Shown: positions 25,669 through 33,837, numbered from the stretch's first letter. The stretch: DNA of 46,548 nt from Collinsella sp. AM17-1 (GCF_003470665.1 NZ_QRJZ01000019.1:300-46847); one strand, 5' to 3'. Made by a program: numbers and translations. The notes: generated by a model from the sequence alone, not told the origin.

Positions 25669-25709
25669 AAAACCACCACAAAGGGGACAGGCACCTTTGT
25701 GGTGGTTTA
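25669..25709. repeat. Type-1 palindromic repeat, copy d
   Basis: AAAACCACCACAAAGG-ggacaggca-CCTTTGTGGTGGTTT; reverse orientation, starting 11 bases after the degV-like stop and ending 29 bases before the MGMT-domain gene. Confidence 0.92.
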
Positions 25710-25737
25710 TGCTATTCCGGGTGGAAGGGAGCGAGCA

Positions 25738-26058
25738 ATGGCGTCTGAGGGCTTTTTTGAGCGGGTGTACGAGGTGGTCGAGCAGATTCCCGAGGGGATG
25801 GTCGCCACGTATGGTCAGGTGGCGCTGCTTGCTGGACGTCCACGAAGTGCGCGGTACGTGGGGTATGCCCTGCATGGCAATCCGCGCCCCGGCGAGATTC
25901 CCTGTCACCGCGTGGTGTTTGCCGATGGCCGCATATGCGATGGTTTTGCTTTTGGCGGTCCCGATGCTCAACGTGAGCTTTTGCTAGGGGAGGGTGTGGC
26001 GTTTAAGGACGACATGCACGTCGACTTGGCCGCCTGTCGCTGGCCTGCAGGGCTCTAG
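25738..26058 (+). CDS. MGMT C-terminal-domain protein with reactive Cys
   Basis: 106 residues from the ATG at 25738 (GGAAGGGA upstream). It is only the DNA-binding/alkyltransfer domain of O6-alkylguanine-DNA alkyltransferase: GMVATYGQVALLAG, SARYVGYALHGNP with the Arg finger (R39), and IPCHRVV with Cys56. Alkyltransferase-like (ATL) proteins of this size carry Trp in place of Cys; here the Cys is kept, so alkyl transfer is chemically possible. It lacks the N-terminal domain of Ogt/Ada. It probably repairs or flags alkylated guanine. Flanked by two type-1 hairpins. Confidence 0.88.
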   Translation: MASEGFFERVYEVVEQIPEGMVATYGQVALLAGRPRSARYVGYALHGNPRPGEIPCHRVVFADGRICDGFAFGGPDAQRELLLGEGVAFKDDMHVDLAACRWPAGL

Positions 26059-26075
26059 CGGCTCTGCCGTGGCTT

Positions 26076-26115
26076 AAACCACCACAAAGGTGCCTATCCC
26101 CTTTGTGGTGGTTTT
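26076..26115. repeat. Type-1 palindromic repeat, copy e
   Basis: AAACCACCACAAAGG-tgcctatcc-CCTTTGTGGTGGTTTT; forward orientation, 18 bases after the MGMT-domain gene. The remainder of the gap to 26389 holds two hairpins listed separately and no recognised gene. Confidence 0.92.
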
Positions 26116-26296
26116 GGCAGGTTTACCGAGGTTAACTTATGGAGAAGGTATGGCGGCGCGGTTTGTCGCAGCAAAGTAAACCACGGTGAACTATATTGTT
26201 TTCAGCAACGAAGCAGGCAATAGGCGATGAAAAAGCCTGCCCTGTTGAGTTTGATTCGCATTCCTCCCCTCTGTGCGATTCAACGGTGTACTTCGG

Positions 26297-26364
26297 GAAC
26301 AGGCCCGCTGGCAACTATCTGCCAGCGGGCCTGTTCCTGTTTCGGTGAGGATTCAGCCTCACCG
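26297..26364 (-). terminator. Two hairpins beyond the 3' end of trpS
   Basis: GAACAGGCCCGCTGGCA / complement (26297-26313, 26320-26336) is a 17-bp perfect stem with a 6-base loop. CGGTGAGG / CCTCACCG (26343-26364) is a second stem nearer the trpS stop codon at 26390. Neither has a clear T tract on the minus strand. Together they would block or slow transcription from both sides. Confidence 0.6.
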
Positions 26365-26389
26365 TCTATGTTGTGCGAAGGCGCTTTGC

Positions 26390-27439
26390 CTAGTACACCA
26401 TGCCCATGGCGTCCTGAACCTCGGCCAGGGTCTGCTCGGCAATCTCGTTGGCGCGACGGTTGCCCTCGTGCAGCACGTCCTTCACATAGTCCAGATCGTT
26501 CTCATAGCGCTGACGACGCTCGCGGATCGGCGCGAAGTACTCGTTGACGGCCTCGGTCACGTACTTCTTGAGCTGGCCGGAGCCGCCCATGCCAATCTCC
26601 TCGGCAATCTCGACCTCGGAACGGCCGGTGCAGATGGCGGCGGTTGAAAGCAGGCCGGACACGCCGGGGCGATTCTCGGGATCGAACGTGATCATGCGCT
26701 CGGAGTCGGTCTGGCTCTTCTTGATGCGCTTGGCCGTCTCCTCGGCGGTCATCGAGATGTTAATGGCGTTGCCGTAGCTCTTGCTCATCTTGCGCCCGTC
26801 CAGGCCGGGCAGCAGCGGGGTCTCGGACAGCAGCGCGTCGACCTCGGGGAACACCTTGCCGTAACGGTTGTTAAAGCGGCGGGCGATGGTGCGGGTGAGC
26901 TCGATGTGCGGCAGCTGGTCGCGACCGACGGGCACCACATTGCCCTTGCAGAACAGGATGTCGCAGGCCTGGTGCACCGGGTAGGTGAGCAGAAGGCCGG
27001 TGAGCTCGTGGCCCGAGGCCTCCATCTCGGCCTTGACCGTGGGGTTGCGCGCCAGCTCGGCCTCGGAGACCAGCGACAGGAACGGCAGCATGAGCTGGTT
27101 TGCGGCGGGTACGGCGGAGTGCGCGTAGATCATGGTCTTGTCGGGGTCGATGCCGCAGGCAAGGTAGTCCATGACCATGTTGTACACGTTGTCCTGGATG
27201 TGCTCGGTCGTATCGCGGTCAGTGATGACTTGGTAGTCGGCGATGAGCACGTTGGTCTTGGCGCCCATGTTCTGCAGCTCAACACGGCCCTTGAGGGTGC
27301 CGAAGTAGTGACCCAGGTGCAGACGGCCGGTGGGGCGGTCGCCGGTGAGCATGGTGAACTTCTCGGGCGTTTTGGCCAGGCCCTCGCGAATGGCGTTGCT
27401 CTTTTGCAGCGCGACTTCGTAGCTGTTCTCGTTTGGCAT
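26390..27439 (-). CDS. trpS: Tryptophanyl-tRNA synthetase
   Basis: 349 residues from the ATG at 27439 (TAGGAGC upstream); a longer frame starts at 27469 without a site. Class I synthetase: TGDRPTGRLHLGHYFG carries the HIGH motif as HLGH, and GRKMSKSYGN the KMSKS loop. TNVLIADYQVITDRDT and PVGRDQLPHIELTR are typical TrpS segments. It charges tRNA-Trp. It lies 161 bases after the WecA-like gene in the same direction. No tryptophan T-box or attenuator was recognised in front of it. Confidence 0.95.
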   Translation of the reverse strand: MPNENSYEVALQKSNAIREGLAKTPEKFTMLTGDRPTGRLHLGHYFGTLKGRVELQNMGAKTNVLIADYQVITDRDTTEHIQDNVYNMVMDYLACGIDPDKTMIYAHSAVPAANQLMLPFLSLVSEAELARNPTVKAEMEASGHELTGLLLTYPVHQACDILFCKGNVVPVGRDQLPHIELTRTIARRFNNRYGKVFPEVDALLSETPLLPGLDGRKMSKSYGNAINISMTAEETAKRIKKSQTDSERMITFDPENRPGVSGLLSTAAICTGRSEVEIAEEIGMGGSGQLKKYVTEAVNEYFAPIRERRQRYENDLDYVKDVLHEGNRRANEIAEQTLAEVQDAMGMVY

Positions 27440-27600
27440 GATTGCTCCTAACGTATGTTCATGGGTCAAGATGATAACGCGTTTATTGGAGGGTCGGGGC
27501 GTAAGTACGCGAGGGGCGGGAGAGCGGCGGCATGTGCGATGGGCGCGGCGTGGCTGCGCGTTTGGCCGGCGGCGCCTGGGCGCAGCCTCGGCAGCTTACC

Positions 27601-28800
27601 CTAGCGCCTGTGGTGGCGCTCCTCCCTGCGTTCTTCTGCCGCCTGCTCCTCCTGCTTAAAGGCGGGATCGTCGGGGGTGACGAGCTCGTTCTCGTGCGTG
27701 CGCTTGTTGTAATGGTGGCGCAGCACGGGCTCAAACAGGTGCAGGTGCTTGGCAAAGGCCGCCGAGCCAATGGCGAGTACGGTAAAGATGAGCACGCGCA
27801 TGGGCACCTCGACCTGGTTAATCGCGGCGGCGCCGGCCGAAAGCATGATGCACCAGGCGTAGATGAGGAGCACTGCCTGCTTTTGGTTGTAGCCCTCTTG
27901 GATCAGGCGGTGGTGGATGTGGCCCTTGTCGGCCTGCCCGATGCTAATGTGGGCGCGCTTGCGGCGCACGATGGCGCTAAACGTGTCGATGATGGGCACG
28001 CCGGCAACGATGAGCGGGATGATAAGCGAGGTGAGCGCGGCGGTGCGGCTCACGTTGAGCAGCGAGATGGAGCCCAGTGCAAAGCCCAGAAGCAACGACC
28101 CCGAGTCGCCCAAGAAGATGCTTGCGGGGTTGAAGTTGTAGCGCAAAAAGGCCAGGCAAGCGCCAAAGAGCGCAATGGAGAGCGCGGCGGCGTCGATGCG
28201 GCCCGAGAGAACGGCCATCGAAAACATGGTGAACGACGCGATGCCGCAGATGCCCGTGGCCAAGCCGTCGAGGCCGTCGATGAGGTTAATGATGTTGGTG
28301 AATGCCACCAGATAGATCACGGTGATGGGGTAGGCGAGCCATCCGAGCATGATCTCGCCGGGGGCAAACGGGTTGACGATGACGCCGATCCGCAGGCCGC
28401 CGATACAGGCGATAAGCGCGGCGAGGACCTGTCCGGCTAGCTTTTGCTTGGGCTTGAGCTGGAAGACGTCGTCGATAGCGCCGGTCGCAAAGATGACGGT
28501 AAAAGAAAGCGCAAGTATGGGGTAGCTGATGTGCAGACGGGGGTGGGGCACCAAAACGGGCGGCCAACCCAGGTACCAGGTGCCTAGGATTTGCACAATA
28601 CAGGCAACGACCAGGCCCAAAAACACCGCCGTTCCGCCCAAACGCGGGATGGGCTTGGTGTTGATGCGGCGCTTAGAAGGATAGTCGACGGCGTCGAGCT
28701 TAATTGCCAAGCGCTTGACCAGGGGCACCGTGAGGAAGGTCGTGATAAAGGCCGCCGCTGCCACGCATAGATACGGTATGTAGCTCGGGGATGAAGCCAT
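27601..28800 (-). CDS. WecA/TagO-like undecaprenyl-phosphate glycosyl-1-phosphate transferase
   Basis: 399 residues from the ATG at 28800; an open frame extends to 28920 but homology starts here and no strong ribosome site marks either. About 10-11 membrane helices. DDVFQLKPKQKLAGQ, NIINLIDGLDGLATGI and GHIHHRL are the cytoplasmic catalytic motifs of the MraY/WecA/TagO superfamily. It moves GlcNAc-1-phosphate (or similar) onto undecaprenyl phosphate, starting synthesis of teichoic acid or a surface polysaccharide. The C-terminal 40 residues are highly charged with a His/Arg-rich end. A candidate structured RNA ending in a terminator lies upstream. Confidence 0.88.
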   Translation of the reverse strand: MASSPSYIPYLCVAAAAFITTFLTVPLVKRLAIKLDAVDYPSKRRINTKPIPRLGGTAVFLGLVVACIVQILGTWYLGWPPVLVPHPRLHISYPILALSFTVIFATGAIDDVFQLKPKQKLAGQVLAALIACIGGLRIGVIVNPFAPGEIMLGWLAYPITVIYLVAFTNIINLIDGLDGLATGICGIASFTMFSMAVLSGRIDAAALSIALFGACLAFLRYNFNPASIFLGDSGSLLLGFALGSISLLNVSRTAALTSLIIPLIVAGVPIIDTFSAIVRRKRAHISIGQADKGHIHHRLIQEGYNQKQAVLLIYAWCIMLSAGAAAINQVEVPMRVLIFTVLAIGSAAFAKHLHLFEPVLRHHYNKRTHENELVTPDDPAFKQEEQAAEERREERHHRR

Positions 28801-28990
28801 GAATCTAAAAACCGCCAAGCGTCGAAGGAAAAGGTCAAAGGTTGCTAAGCGCAAAGGGCATAGCCGAACCATGATACTCGACCAAGGGGGGTGCATGGAA
28901 TTGCACGCAGCGATAATCACGCGCTTACCAGATATTGGGATGTTGTCGATGGATTGTCGGGATACCGGCGGGGATCCATATGGGCTGTAA

Positions 28991-29018
28991 TGGTGGTTTT
29001 CGGCAAATAAAAACCACC
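28991..29018. terminator. Hairpin between the WecA-like gene and the RNA locus
   Basis: GGTGGTTTT-cggcaaat-AAAAACCACC folds into a stem of about 9 bp. The arms resemble the outer arms of the type-1 repeats (AAACCACC/GGTGGTTT) but the inner part is unrelated. It could be a second terminator behind the RNA at 29030-29187. Confidence 0.5.
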
Positions 29019-29029
29019 CCCCACGTTAC

Positions 29030-29187
29030 GAAAATGAACCCACCTAAAACAGGTGGGTGCCCTCATCGACTGTTCCAGCGTCCTTAACAACGAAGGATAC
29101 CTGTACTAGGTACGACTGTGTGGGCTCCCTAAATAAACGCGACGGTTCACCCAGTTGCTCCGCGGGGGGCGGAATACCTACATCATA
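29030..29187 (-). ncRNA. Candidate structured RNA with own terminator (possibly 6S-like)
   Basis: A 524-base gap between divergent genes holds a minus-strand unit with many complementary segments. From 5' to 3': TCCGC/GCGGA hairpin; GGGTG and CGTCG, which pair with CGATG and CACCC near the 3' end; an open region of ~20 bases; hairpin TACCT/AGGTA; hairpin TCCTT/AAGGA; and a terminator ACCCACCT/AGGTGGGT (29038-29058) followed by TCATTTT. A -10-like TATGAT lies at 29182-29187; the -35 is weak. A closing stem, central bubble and end hairpins recall 6S RNA, but I cannot confirm identity. It has no convincing ORF. Confidence 0.45.
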
Positions 29188-29324
29188 AAGCGGCACTTTA
29201 TCGATTCCAGTCTTGACATTACAAAAATCGTGTCGGACGATTACGGCGCCTTGGGCTCGAGCCGTCTGTGCGGTTGGTCCCTTTACGTTTGAGCTGCTGA
29301 ATCGTTGTTTTGGAGCATGTTTTT

Positions 29325-30263
29325 ATGCCGACGCCGTTGACCGAACTTTTTTCGCCCGCCTGCCATTTGTGTCCGCGCCGTTGCGGTGCGGTGCGCGACG
29401 AGGGTGCGCACGGCGTATGCGGTGCCGATGACACGCTCAAGGTGGCCCGCGCGGCGCTTCATATGTGGGAGGAGCCGCCTATCTCGGGCGAGGCCGGTTC
29501 GGGCACGATCTTCTTTAGCGGCTGCTCGCTCAAATGTATCTATTGCCAGAACCACGAGATCTCGACGGGCAATTTTGGGCTTGAGATTTCGCCCGAGCGC
29601 CTGGTCGAGATTATGCTGGAGCTGCAGGACCAAGGTGCCAATAACATCAATCTGGTGACGGCGACGCATTATGCTCACCTGCTGCCGGCCGCGATTGCCG
29701 CAGCTCGGGAGCGCGGACTGGTCATCCCAATTGTCTACAACACGAGTGGTTACGAGCGCGCGAGTGCCGTGGCAGCGCTGGGCGACCTGGTCGACGTGTG
29801 GCTTACGGACTTTAAATATGCCGATGCCGGGCTTGCGCAGTCGCTTTCTCATATTAAGGACTACCCGCGCGTGGCCGTGTCGGGTCTGGCCCAGATGGCG
29901 CGCGAGATTGAGCGCCGCGGGGGAGAGCTGGTAGACAAGGACGGGCTCATGAGGCGCGGCATAATCGTGCGTCATCTGGTGCTGCCGGGGCATGCGGACG
30001 ATTCGTGCCGCGTGTTGGACCTGGTGTGGCAGACGGTGGGCGACGTGCCGATCTCGGTCATGAACCAGTACACGCCCAATGCCCTCATGTGCGAACAAGG
30101 CGGCGACCTGGCGCGCGCCGTGACGCGCGAGGAGTACGAGCAGGTGCTCGACCATGCCGACGACCTGGGCTTTACGACGATGTTTTGGCAAGAAGGCGGA
30201 GCGGTAGACGAGAGCTTCACCCCGGCGTTCGACACCACCGGCGTCCTCACCAGCGCAAAGTAG
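29325..30263 (+). CDS. Radical SAM protein (PflA-like)
   Basis: 312 residues from the ATG at 29325 (GGAG 10 bases upstream). CSLKCIYCQN at about residues 71-80 is the CxxxCxxC site for the 4Fe-4S cluster that cleaves S-adenosylmethionine. A preceding Cys-rich segment (CHLCPRRCGAVR, then GVCG) may bind a further cluster or metal. It belongs to the group annotated as PflA-like or COG1313; true pyruvate-formate-lyase activase is shorter, lacks this N-terminal Cys group, and is usually beside pfl, which is absent here. The substrate is unknown. A GGGAC-type hairpin lies 10 bases after the stop. Confidence 0.85.
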   Translation: MPTPLTELFSPACHLCPRRCGAVRDEGAHGVCGADDTLKVARAALHMWEEPPISGEAGSGTIFFSGCSLKCIYCQNHEISTGNFGLEISPERLVEIMLELQDQGANNINLVTATHYAHLLPAAIAAARERGLVIPIVYNTSGYERASAVAALGDLVDVWLTDFKYADAGLAQSLSHIKDYPRVAVSGLAQMAREIERRGGELVDKDGLMRRGIIVRHLVLPGHADDSCRVLDLVWQTVGDVPISVMNQYTPNALMCEQGGDLARAVTREEYEQVLDHADDLGFTTMFWQEGGAVDESFTPAFDTTGVLTSAK

Positions 30264-30272
30264 TGCGCTCGC

Positions 30273-30309
30273 CGATGATTTTTCTGGGACGGGGATTAAA
30301 AAATCATCG
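30273..30309. repeat. Hairpin with GGGACGGGGA loop after the radical SAM gene
   Basis: CGATGATTTTT / AAAAATCATCG, an 11-bp perfect stem, with a 15-base loop containing CTGGGACGGGGA. It starts 10 bases after a stop codon. The partial complement CGTCCCAAAAAGAC follows near 30351. It resembles the other repeats in having a GGGAC core between perfect arms. Confidence 0.7.
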
Positions 30310-30373
30310 AGAGGATCGCCTGCTCGAAAAGTTGTCAAAATAGCCGCGTCCCAAAAAGACTGGGTATTGGGCG

Positions 30374-30401
30374 TTGACAGTTGGCGAGCCGTAGGTAAAA
30401 T
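30374..30401 (+). promoter_or_regulatory. tRNA-Ala promoter
   Basis: TTGACA (30374-30379), 16-base spacer, TAAAAT (30396-30401). Transcription would start near 30408, seven bases before the mature 5' end of the tRNA. This is the strongest housekeeping promoter in the window together with that of arsR. Confidence 0.85.
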
Positions 30402-30414
30402 ATCAACTTGTCTT

Positions 30415-30487
30415 GGGGACGTAGCTCAGTTGGGAGAGCGCTGCCGTCGCATGGCAGAGGCCGAGGGTTCGACTCCCTTCGTCTCCA
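30415..30487 (+). tRNA. tRNA-Ala (anticodon CGC)
   Basis: 73 bases fold as a full cloverleaf: acceptor GGGGACG/CGTCTCC, D stem GCTC/GAGC, anticodon stem CTGCC/GGCAG with loop GTCGCAT, variable AGGCC, T stem GAGGG/CCCTT with TTCGACT. The anticodon CGC reads GCG. The acceptor has the G3-U70 pair that marks alanine tRNAs, and the discriminator is A. The 3' CCA is not encoded (ACC follows). A -35/-10 promoter precedes it and a strong terminator follows. Confidence 0.96.
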
Positions 30488-30501
30488 CCCTTGGATTTGA
30501 T

Positions 30502-30533
30502 AAGCCGCTGACATTGTGTCGGCGGCTTTTTTT
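30502..30533 (+). terminator. Terminator of the tRNA-Ala gene
   Basis: AAGCCGCTGACA / TGTCGGCGGCTT with a 3-base loop (one G-T pair), followed by TTTTT. It ends 19 bases before the next start codon, so the following gene may also be read by leak-through from the tRNA promoter. Confidence 0.93.
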
Positions 30534-30551
30534 AAAAGAAAGGGCTGTACC

Positions 30552-30992
30552 ATGGCCAAGCTTGAGTCCCAACCACTGTCTGCCGAGGAACGCGCCGAGT
30601 TGGAAGAGCTCCGCGCCGAGAAAGCTCGTCGCGAGGCCCAGGAAGAGGCACGCCGCGAGCGTGAGGAGCTGGCCGCCCTGCGTGCCGAGCGTGCGAAGGC
30701 CGAGGAGGCCGCCGCGAACGTCGCCCCCGCGCCCAAGCCCGCCGCCGCGAAGCCCGCGCCCACCGCACCTAAACCTCAGCCTAAAAAGGTCGCTCGTTCC
30801 AAGTCCGTCGAGCCCAAGCCGAGCCGTGACGAGATGACCTTTGCCAAGCGCATGGTTACCTCCAAGGAGCCTACGGGCGAGAACGAGATCCCTGGCATGG
30901 CGCCGGCTCAAAAAATCATCATTGTCCTTGCCCTCATCGCGTTTGTCATCTTTATGGGCTACACGATCCTGACCAGCATGGGCCTGCTCTAG
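30552..30992 (+). CDS. Tail-anchored coiled-coil membrane protein, unknown
   Basis: 146 residues from the ATG at 30552. Residues about 8-55 are almost purely Glu, Arg, Ala, Lys and Leu (ERAELEELRAEKARREAQ...) and should form a single charged helix or coiled coil. Residues 57-85 are a Pro/Ala/Lys linker (PAPKPAAAKPAPTAPKP). Near the C-terminus one hydrophobic segment (IIIVLALIAFVIFMGYTIL) ends four residues from the stop, typical of a tail anchor with the N-terminus in the cytoplasm. I do not recognise the family. It is between a tRNA terminator and the nicotinate phosphoribosyltransferase gene. Confidence 0.75.
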   Translation: MAKLESQPLSAEERAELEELRAEKARREAQEEARREREELAALRAERAKAEEAAANVAPAPKPAAAKPAPTAPKPQPKKVARSKSVEPKPSRDEMTFAKRMVTSKEPTGENEIPGMAPAQKIIIVLALIAFVIFMGYTILTSMGLL

Positions 30993-31076
30993 CCCATTCG
31001 CGCTGGGTGCCATGCCCGAACACTCTGCCCTTTTCCAACCCTCAACCTCTGCACAACGCATCCGAAAGGTCGCCCC

Positions 31077-32582
31077 ATGGCTTTGACCGACATCTCGCAT
31101 CCCACCGACATTGCAATGCTCACCGATCTGTACGAGCTCACTATGGCCCAGGGCCTGTGGGAGAGCGGCAAGGCCAATGAGCAGGGTTGTTTTACCGCGT
31201 TTTACCGCGACCATCCTTTTGGCAGCGCCTATGCCGTCATGTGCGGCACCGCCGAACTGCCCGAGCTGGTCGAGAATCTGCGCTTTACGCCCGAGGATAT
31301 CGACTACCTCGCCTCGCTCCAGGCCCCGGCCGGCGGCGCGATGTTCAAGCCTGGATTCCTCGACTACCTGCGCGATTTTCGTGCGCATGTAAACATCGAC
31401 GCCGTGCCCGAGGGCGAGCTCGTCTTTTCGCGCGAGCCCATGGTTCGCGTCACCGGCCCCGCGCTGGAGTGCCAGCTGCTTGAGACGGCGCTGCTCAACA
31501 TCGTTGGGTTCCAGACGCTTGTCGCCACCAAGACGGCGCGCGTGGTGCTGGCGGCGGACGGCCGTCCCGTTGCCGAGTTTGGCCTGCGCCGCGCTCAGGG
31601 TCCCGATGGCGGCTTGGCCGTCGCGCGCGCGAGCTACGTTGCCGGCTGCTCCTCTACGTCCAATGTGCTCGCCGGCCGCCGCTACGGTATTCCCGTCTTT
31701 GGCACGCATGCGCACAGCTGGGTGATGAGCTTCGATTCCGAGCTCGAGGCCTTCCGCGCCTTTGCCAAGTCGAGCCCCAAGAACTGTACGCTGCTCATCG
31801 ACACCTATGACGTGCGCGAGGGCTGTGAACATGCCATTACGGTTGCCAAGGAGATGGAGGCGGTGGGCGAGCGCCTGTCGGCCATTCGCATCGACTCCGG
31901 CGACCTCGCCAAGCTCTCCAAGTATGTGCGCGGCCGTTTTGATGCCGAGGACCTGCCCTATGTGGGGATTTCGGTTTCCAACGATCTGGATGAGTACACG
32001 ATTCAGTCGCTGCTCGACCAGGGCGCGCCCATCGACAGCTTTGGCGTGGGTACCAAGCTTGCGACCTGTTACGACCAGCCGGCGCTGGGCGGCGTGTACA
32101 AGCTTTCCGCCCGCCGTGCGAGCGAGGCAGATCCATGGACGCCGGTTGTCAAGCTCTCCGAGCAGCCCTACAAGCGCACGATCCCGGGTGTGCAACGCGT
32201 GCGCCGTTATTACGACGGCTTTGGCGGCCCGGTCTGCGACATGATCTACGACGAGGACCATCTGGCGGGGGAGGGCGCCGCGCGCGGCAATACCCTCGTG
32301 GCCGTGAACGATGCCGCCCTGGTGACCGACGTGTCCGAACTTGAGTATCGCGAGCTGTTGGTGCCGATCGTGCGCGATGGCAGTGCGGTGGCTCCGCGTG
32401 AGAGCATCCAGGACGCGCGCGAGCGCTGTGCTTGGGCGCTCGATCATCTGGACGCAGCTTTCAAGCGCTTCCTGTACCCGCAGACCTATGTGGTGGGCAT
32501 GGAGCAGGGCCTGGCTCAGGTGCGCGACGAGCTCGTGCGTAAGAACATGGCCGCGGCTTCTGCCTTTCCCTGGGCTCACTAA
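31077..32582 (+). CDS. pncB: Nicotinate phosphoribosyltransferase
   Basis: 501 residues, full length for the long bacterial type. Makes nicotinate mononucleotide from nicotinate and PRPP, the entry of the Preiss-Handler NAD salvage route. DLYELTMAQGL at the start, EFGLRRAQG, GTHAHSWVMSF with the ATP-activated His, RIDSGDLAKLSK, and SFGVGTKLATC are family landmarks. The ATG is preceded by AAAGG. It lies 79 bases before proB in the same direction with no terminator seen between them. Confidence 0.93.
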   Translation: MALTDISHPTDIAMLTDLYELTMAQGLWESGKANEQGCFTAFYRDHPFGSAYAVMCGTAELPELVENLRFTPEDIDYLASLQAPAGGAMFKPGFLDYLRDFRAHVNIDAVPEGELVFSREPMVRVTGPALECQLLETALLNIVGFQTLVATKTARVVLAADGRPVAEFGLRRAQGPDGGLAVARASYVAGCSSTSNVLAGRRYGIPVFGTHAHSWVMSFDSELEAFRAFAKSSPKNCTLLIDTYDVREGCEHAITVAKEMEAVGERLSAIRIDSGDLAKLSKYVRGRFDAEDLPYVGISVSNDLDEYTIQSLLDQGAPIDSFGVGTKLATCYDQPALGGVYKLSARRASEADPWTPVVKLSEQPYKRTIPGVQRVRRYYDGFGGPVCDMIYDEDHLAGEGAARGNTLVAVNDAALVTDVSELEYRELLVPIVRDGSAVAPRESIQDARERCAWALDHLDAAFKRFLYPQTYVVGMEQGLAQVRDELVRKNMAAASAFPWAH

Positions 32583-32661
32583 TTCCTTGGGCGGTAGGGG
32601 CGAGTCACGCTCCCTTGGCCGCCAGCTCGGCCGTTCGCTGAACAGTTGATTGGTTTGACGT

Positions 32662-33789
32662 ATGACGACTTCTTATAAAACGATGGTGGTAAAGATCGGT
32701 TCGTCCACGGTGGTGGGCGCCGACGGCAAGGTCAACCGCGCCTTTATCGGCGGACTTGCCGACCAGGCCGCAGCGCTGCGCGAGCTTGGCTGGCGCCTGG
32801 TCGTGGTGAGCTCGGGCGCTATCGCCTGTGGCTATCCCGTGTTGGGCTTCGGCCGCAAGCCGGTCGGCGACCTGCCGAGCCTGCAGGCCTGCGCCTCGGC
32901 TGGTCAGTGCATCATCTCGTCGGCCTACGACGAGGAGTTTCATGCGCGTGACCTGCTCACCTCGCTCGTACTGCTCACGCGCCACGACACGGCCCGTCGC
33001 ACGTCCTACCTGCATGCGCGCGACGCCCTGTTGCGCCTCGTGGAGCTTGGCGTGGTGCCGGTCGTCAACGAGAACGATACCGTTACCGTCGATGAGATCA
33101 AGTTTGGCGACAACGACACACTGGCGGCGCTTGTGAGCTGCCTGGTTTCTGCCGATCTGTGCGTGACGCTCTCGGACATCGATGGCCTTTATACTGCCAA
33201 TCCGCATGAGGACCCCACGGCCGAGTTTGTTCCTGTCGTGCATAAGATCGATGCCAAGATTATCGCCTCGGCGGGCGATTCTTCGACCTCGGTGGGCACG
33301 GGCGGCATGATCACCAAGATTCGCGCGAGCCGCATCCTGATGACGGCGGGCATTCAGAGCGTGATTTGCTCGGGTGAGGAGCCCGATGCACTCGTGCGCC
33401 TCGCCCGCGGCGAGAGCGTGGGCACGCTGTTCGATCCGCCGGCGGAGCGCCTGGACATTGCGCCGCGCAAGCTGTGGATTGCGCTGGGTGACAAGGCACA
33501 TGGCTCGGTGACGGTCGATGATGGTGCTGCGAAGGCGCTGGTAAGCCGTGGCTCTTCCTTGCTTACGGTGGGTATTCACGAGGTCGATGGCGTGTTTTCC
33601 GAGGGCGATGTGCTCGACGTGTGCGACCCGAGCGGTATGGTCGTCGCCCGCGGTATCGCCGAGGCCGATTCGGACGTGCTGGAGCTTGCCGCCGGCCGCC
33701 GCCAGGACCAGATCGCCAGCAACCGCCTGCTCGCTAACCTGGCCGAGAAGCCGGCGATACACAGGGATAACTTGATCGTATTTGCATAA
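32662..33789 (+). CDS. proB: Glutamate 5-kinase
   Basis: 375 residues. Phosphorylates glutamate, the first step of proline synthesis. MVVKIGSSTVV and VVVSSGAIACG are the amino-acid-kinase nucleotide motifs; VPVVNENDTVTV and FGDNDTLAALV follow; GTGGMITKIRAS is the substrate-loop region. The C-terminal ~100 residues form a PUA domain as in full-length ProB. No strong ribosome site is seen before the ATG at 32662; the Met at 32683 is an alternative. proA lies 1.6 kb downstream, separated by an oppositely oriented hydrolase gene. Confidence 0.94.
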   Translation: MTTSYKTMVVKIGSSTVVGADGKVNRAFIGGLADQAAALRELGWRLVVVSSGAIACGYPVLGFGRKPVGDLPSLQACASAGQCIISSAYDEEFHARDLLTSLVLLTRHDTARRTSYLHARDALLRLVELGVVPVVNENDTVTVDEIKFGDNDTLAALVSCLVSADLCVTLSDIDGLYTANPHEDPTAEFVPVVHKIDAKIIASAGDSSTSVGTGGMITKIRASRILMTAGIQSVICSGEEPDALVRLARGESVGTLFDPPAERLDIAPRKLWIALGDKAHGSVTVDDGAAKALVSRGSSLLTVGIHEVDGVFSEGDVLDVCDPSGMVVARGIAEADSDVLELAAGRRQDQIASNRLLANLAEKPAIHRDNLIVFA

Positions 33790-33790
33790 A

Positions 33791-33832
33791 GAAAGACAGC
33801 GCTGCGGATCGTTTCCCGCAGCGCTGTCTTTC
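33791..33832. terminator. Bidirectional terminator after proB
   Basis: GAAAGACAGCGCTGCGG / complement: a 17-bp perfect stem with an 8-base loop, flanked by A's on the left and T's on the right. It serves proB (+) and, with the repeat beside it, the convergent hydrolase gene. Confidence 0.92.
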
Positions 33833-33837
33833 TCGTG

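Noticed and set aside
25738..26058. ATL (alkyltransferase-like) protein
   Set aside because: The active-site residue is Cys (PCHRV), not Trp.
26132..26314. 60-residue ORF in the gap before trpS
   Set aside because: No ribosome site, no motif, and it crosses a strong hairpin.
29140..29156. T-box antiterminator (GGGTGAACCGTCGCG resembles GGGTGGNACCGCG)
   Set aside because: The match is partial, no stem I specifier loop is seen, and the terminator is not followed closely by an aminoacyl-tRNA synthetase or amino-acid gene.
29325..30263. Pyruvate formate-lyase activating enzyme (pflA)
   Set aside because: Extra N-terminal Cys group, greater length and no pfl gene nearby; a general radical SAM call is safer.
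30426..32579. 717-residue ORF antisense to pncB and the tRNA
   Set aside because: It runs through the tRNA, its terminator and two real genes on the other strand.
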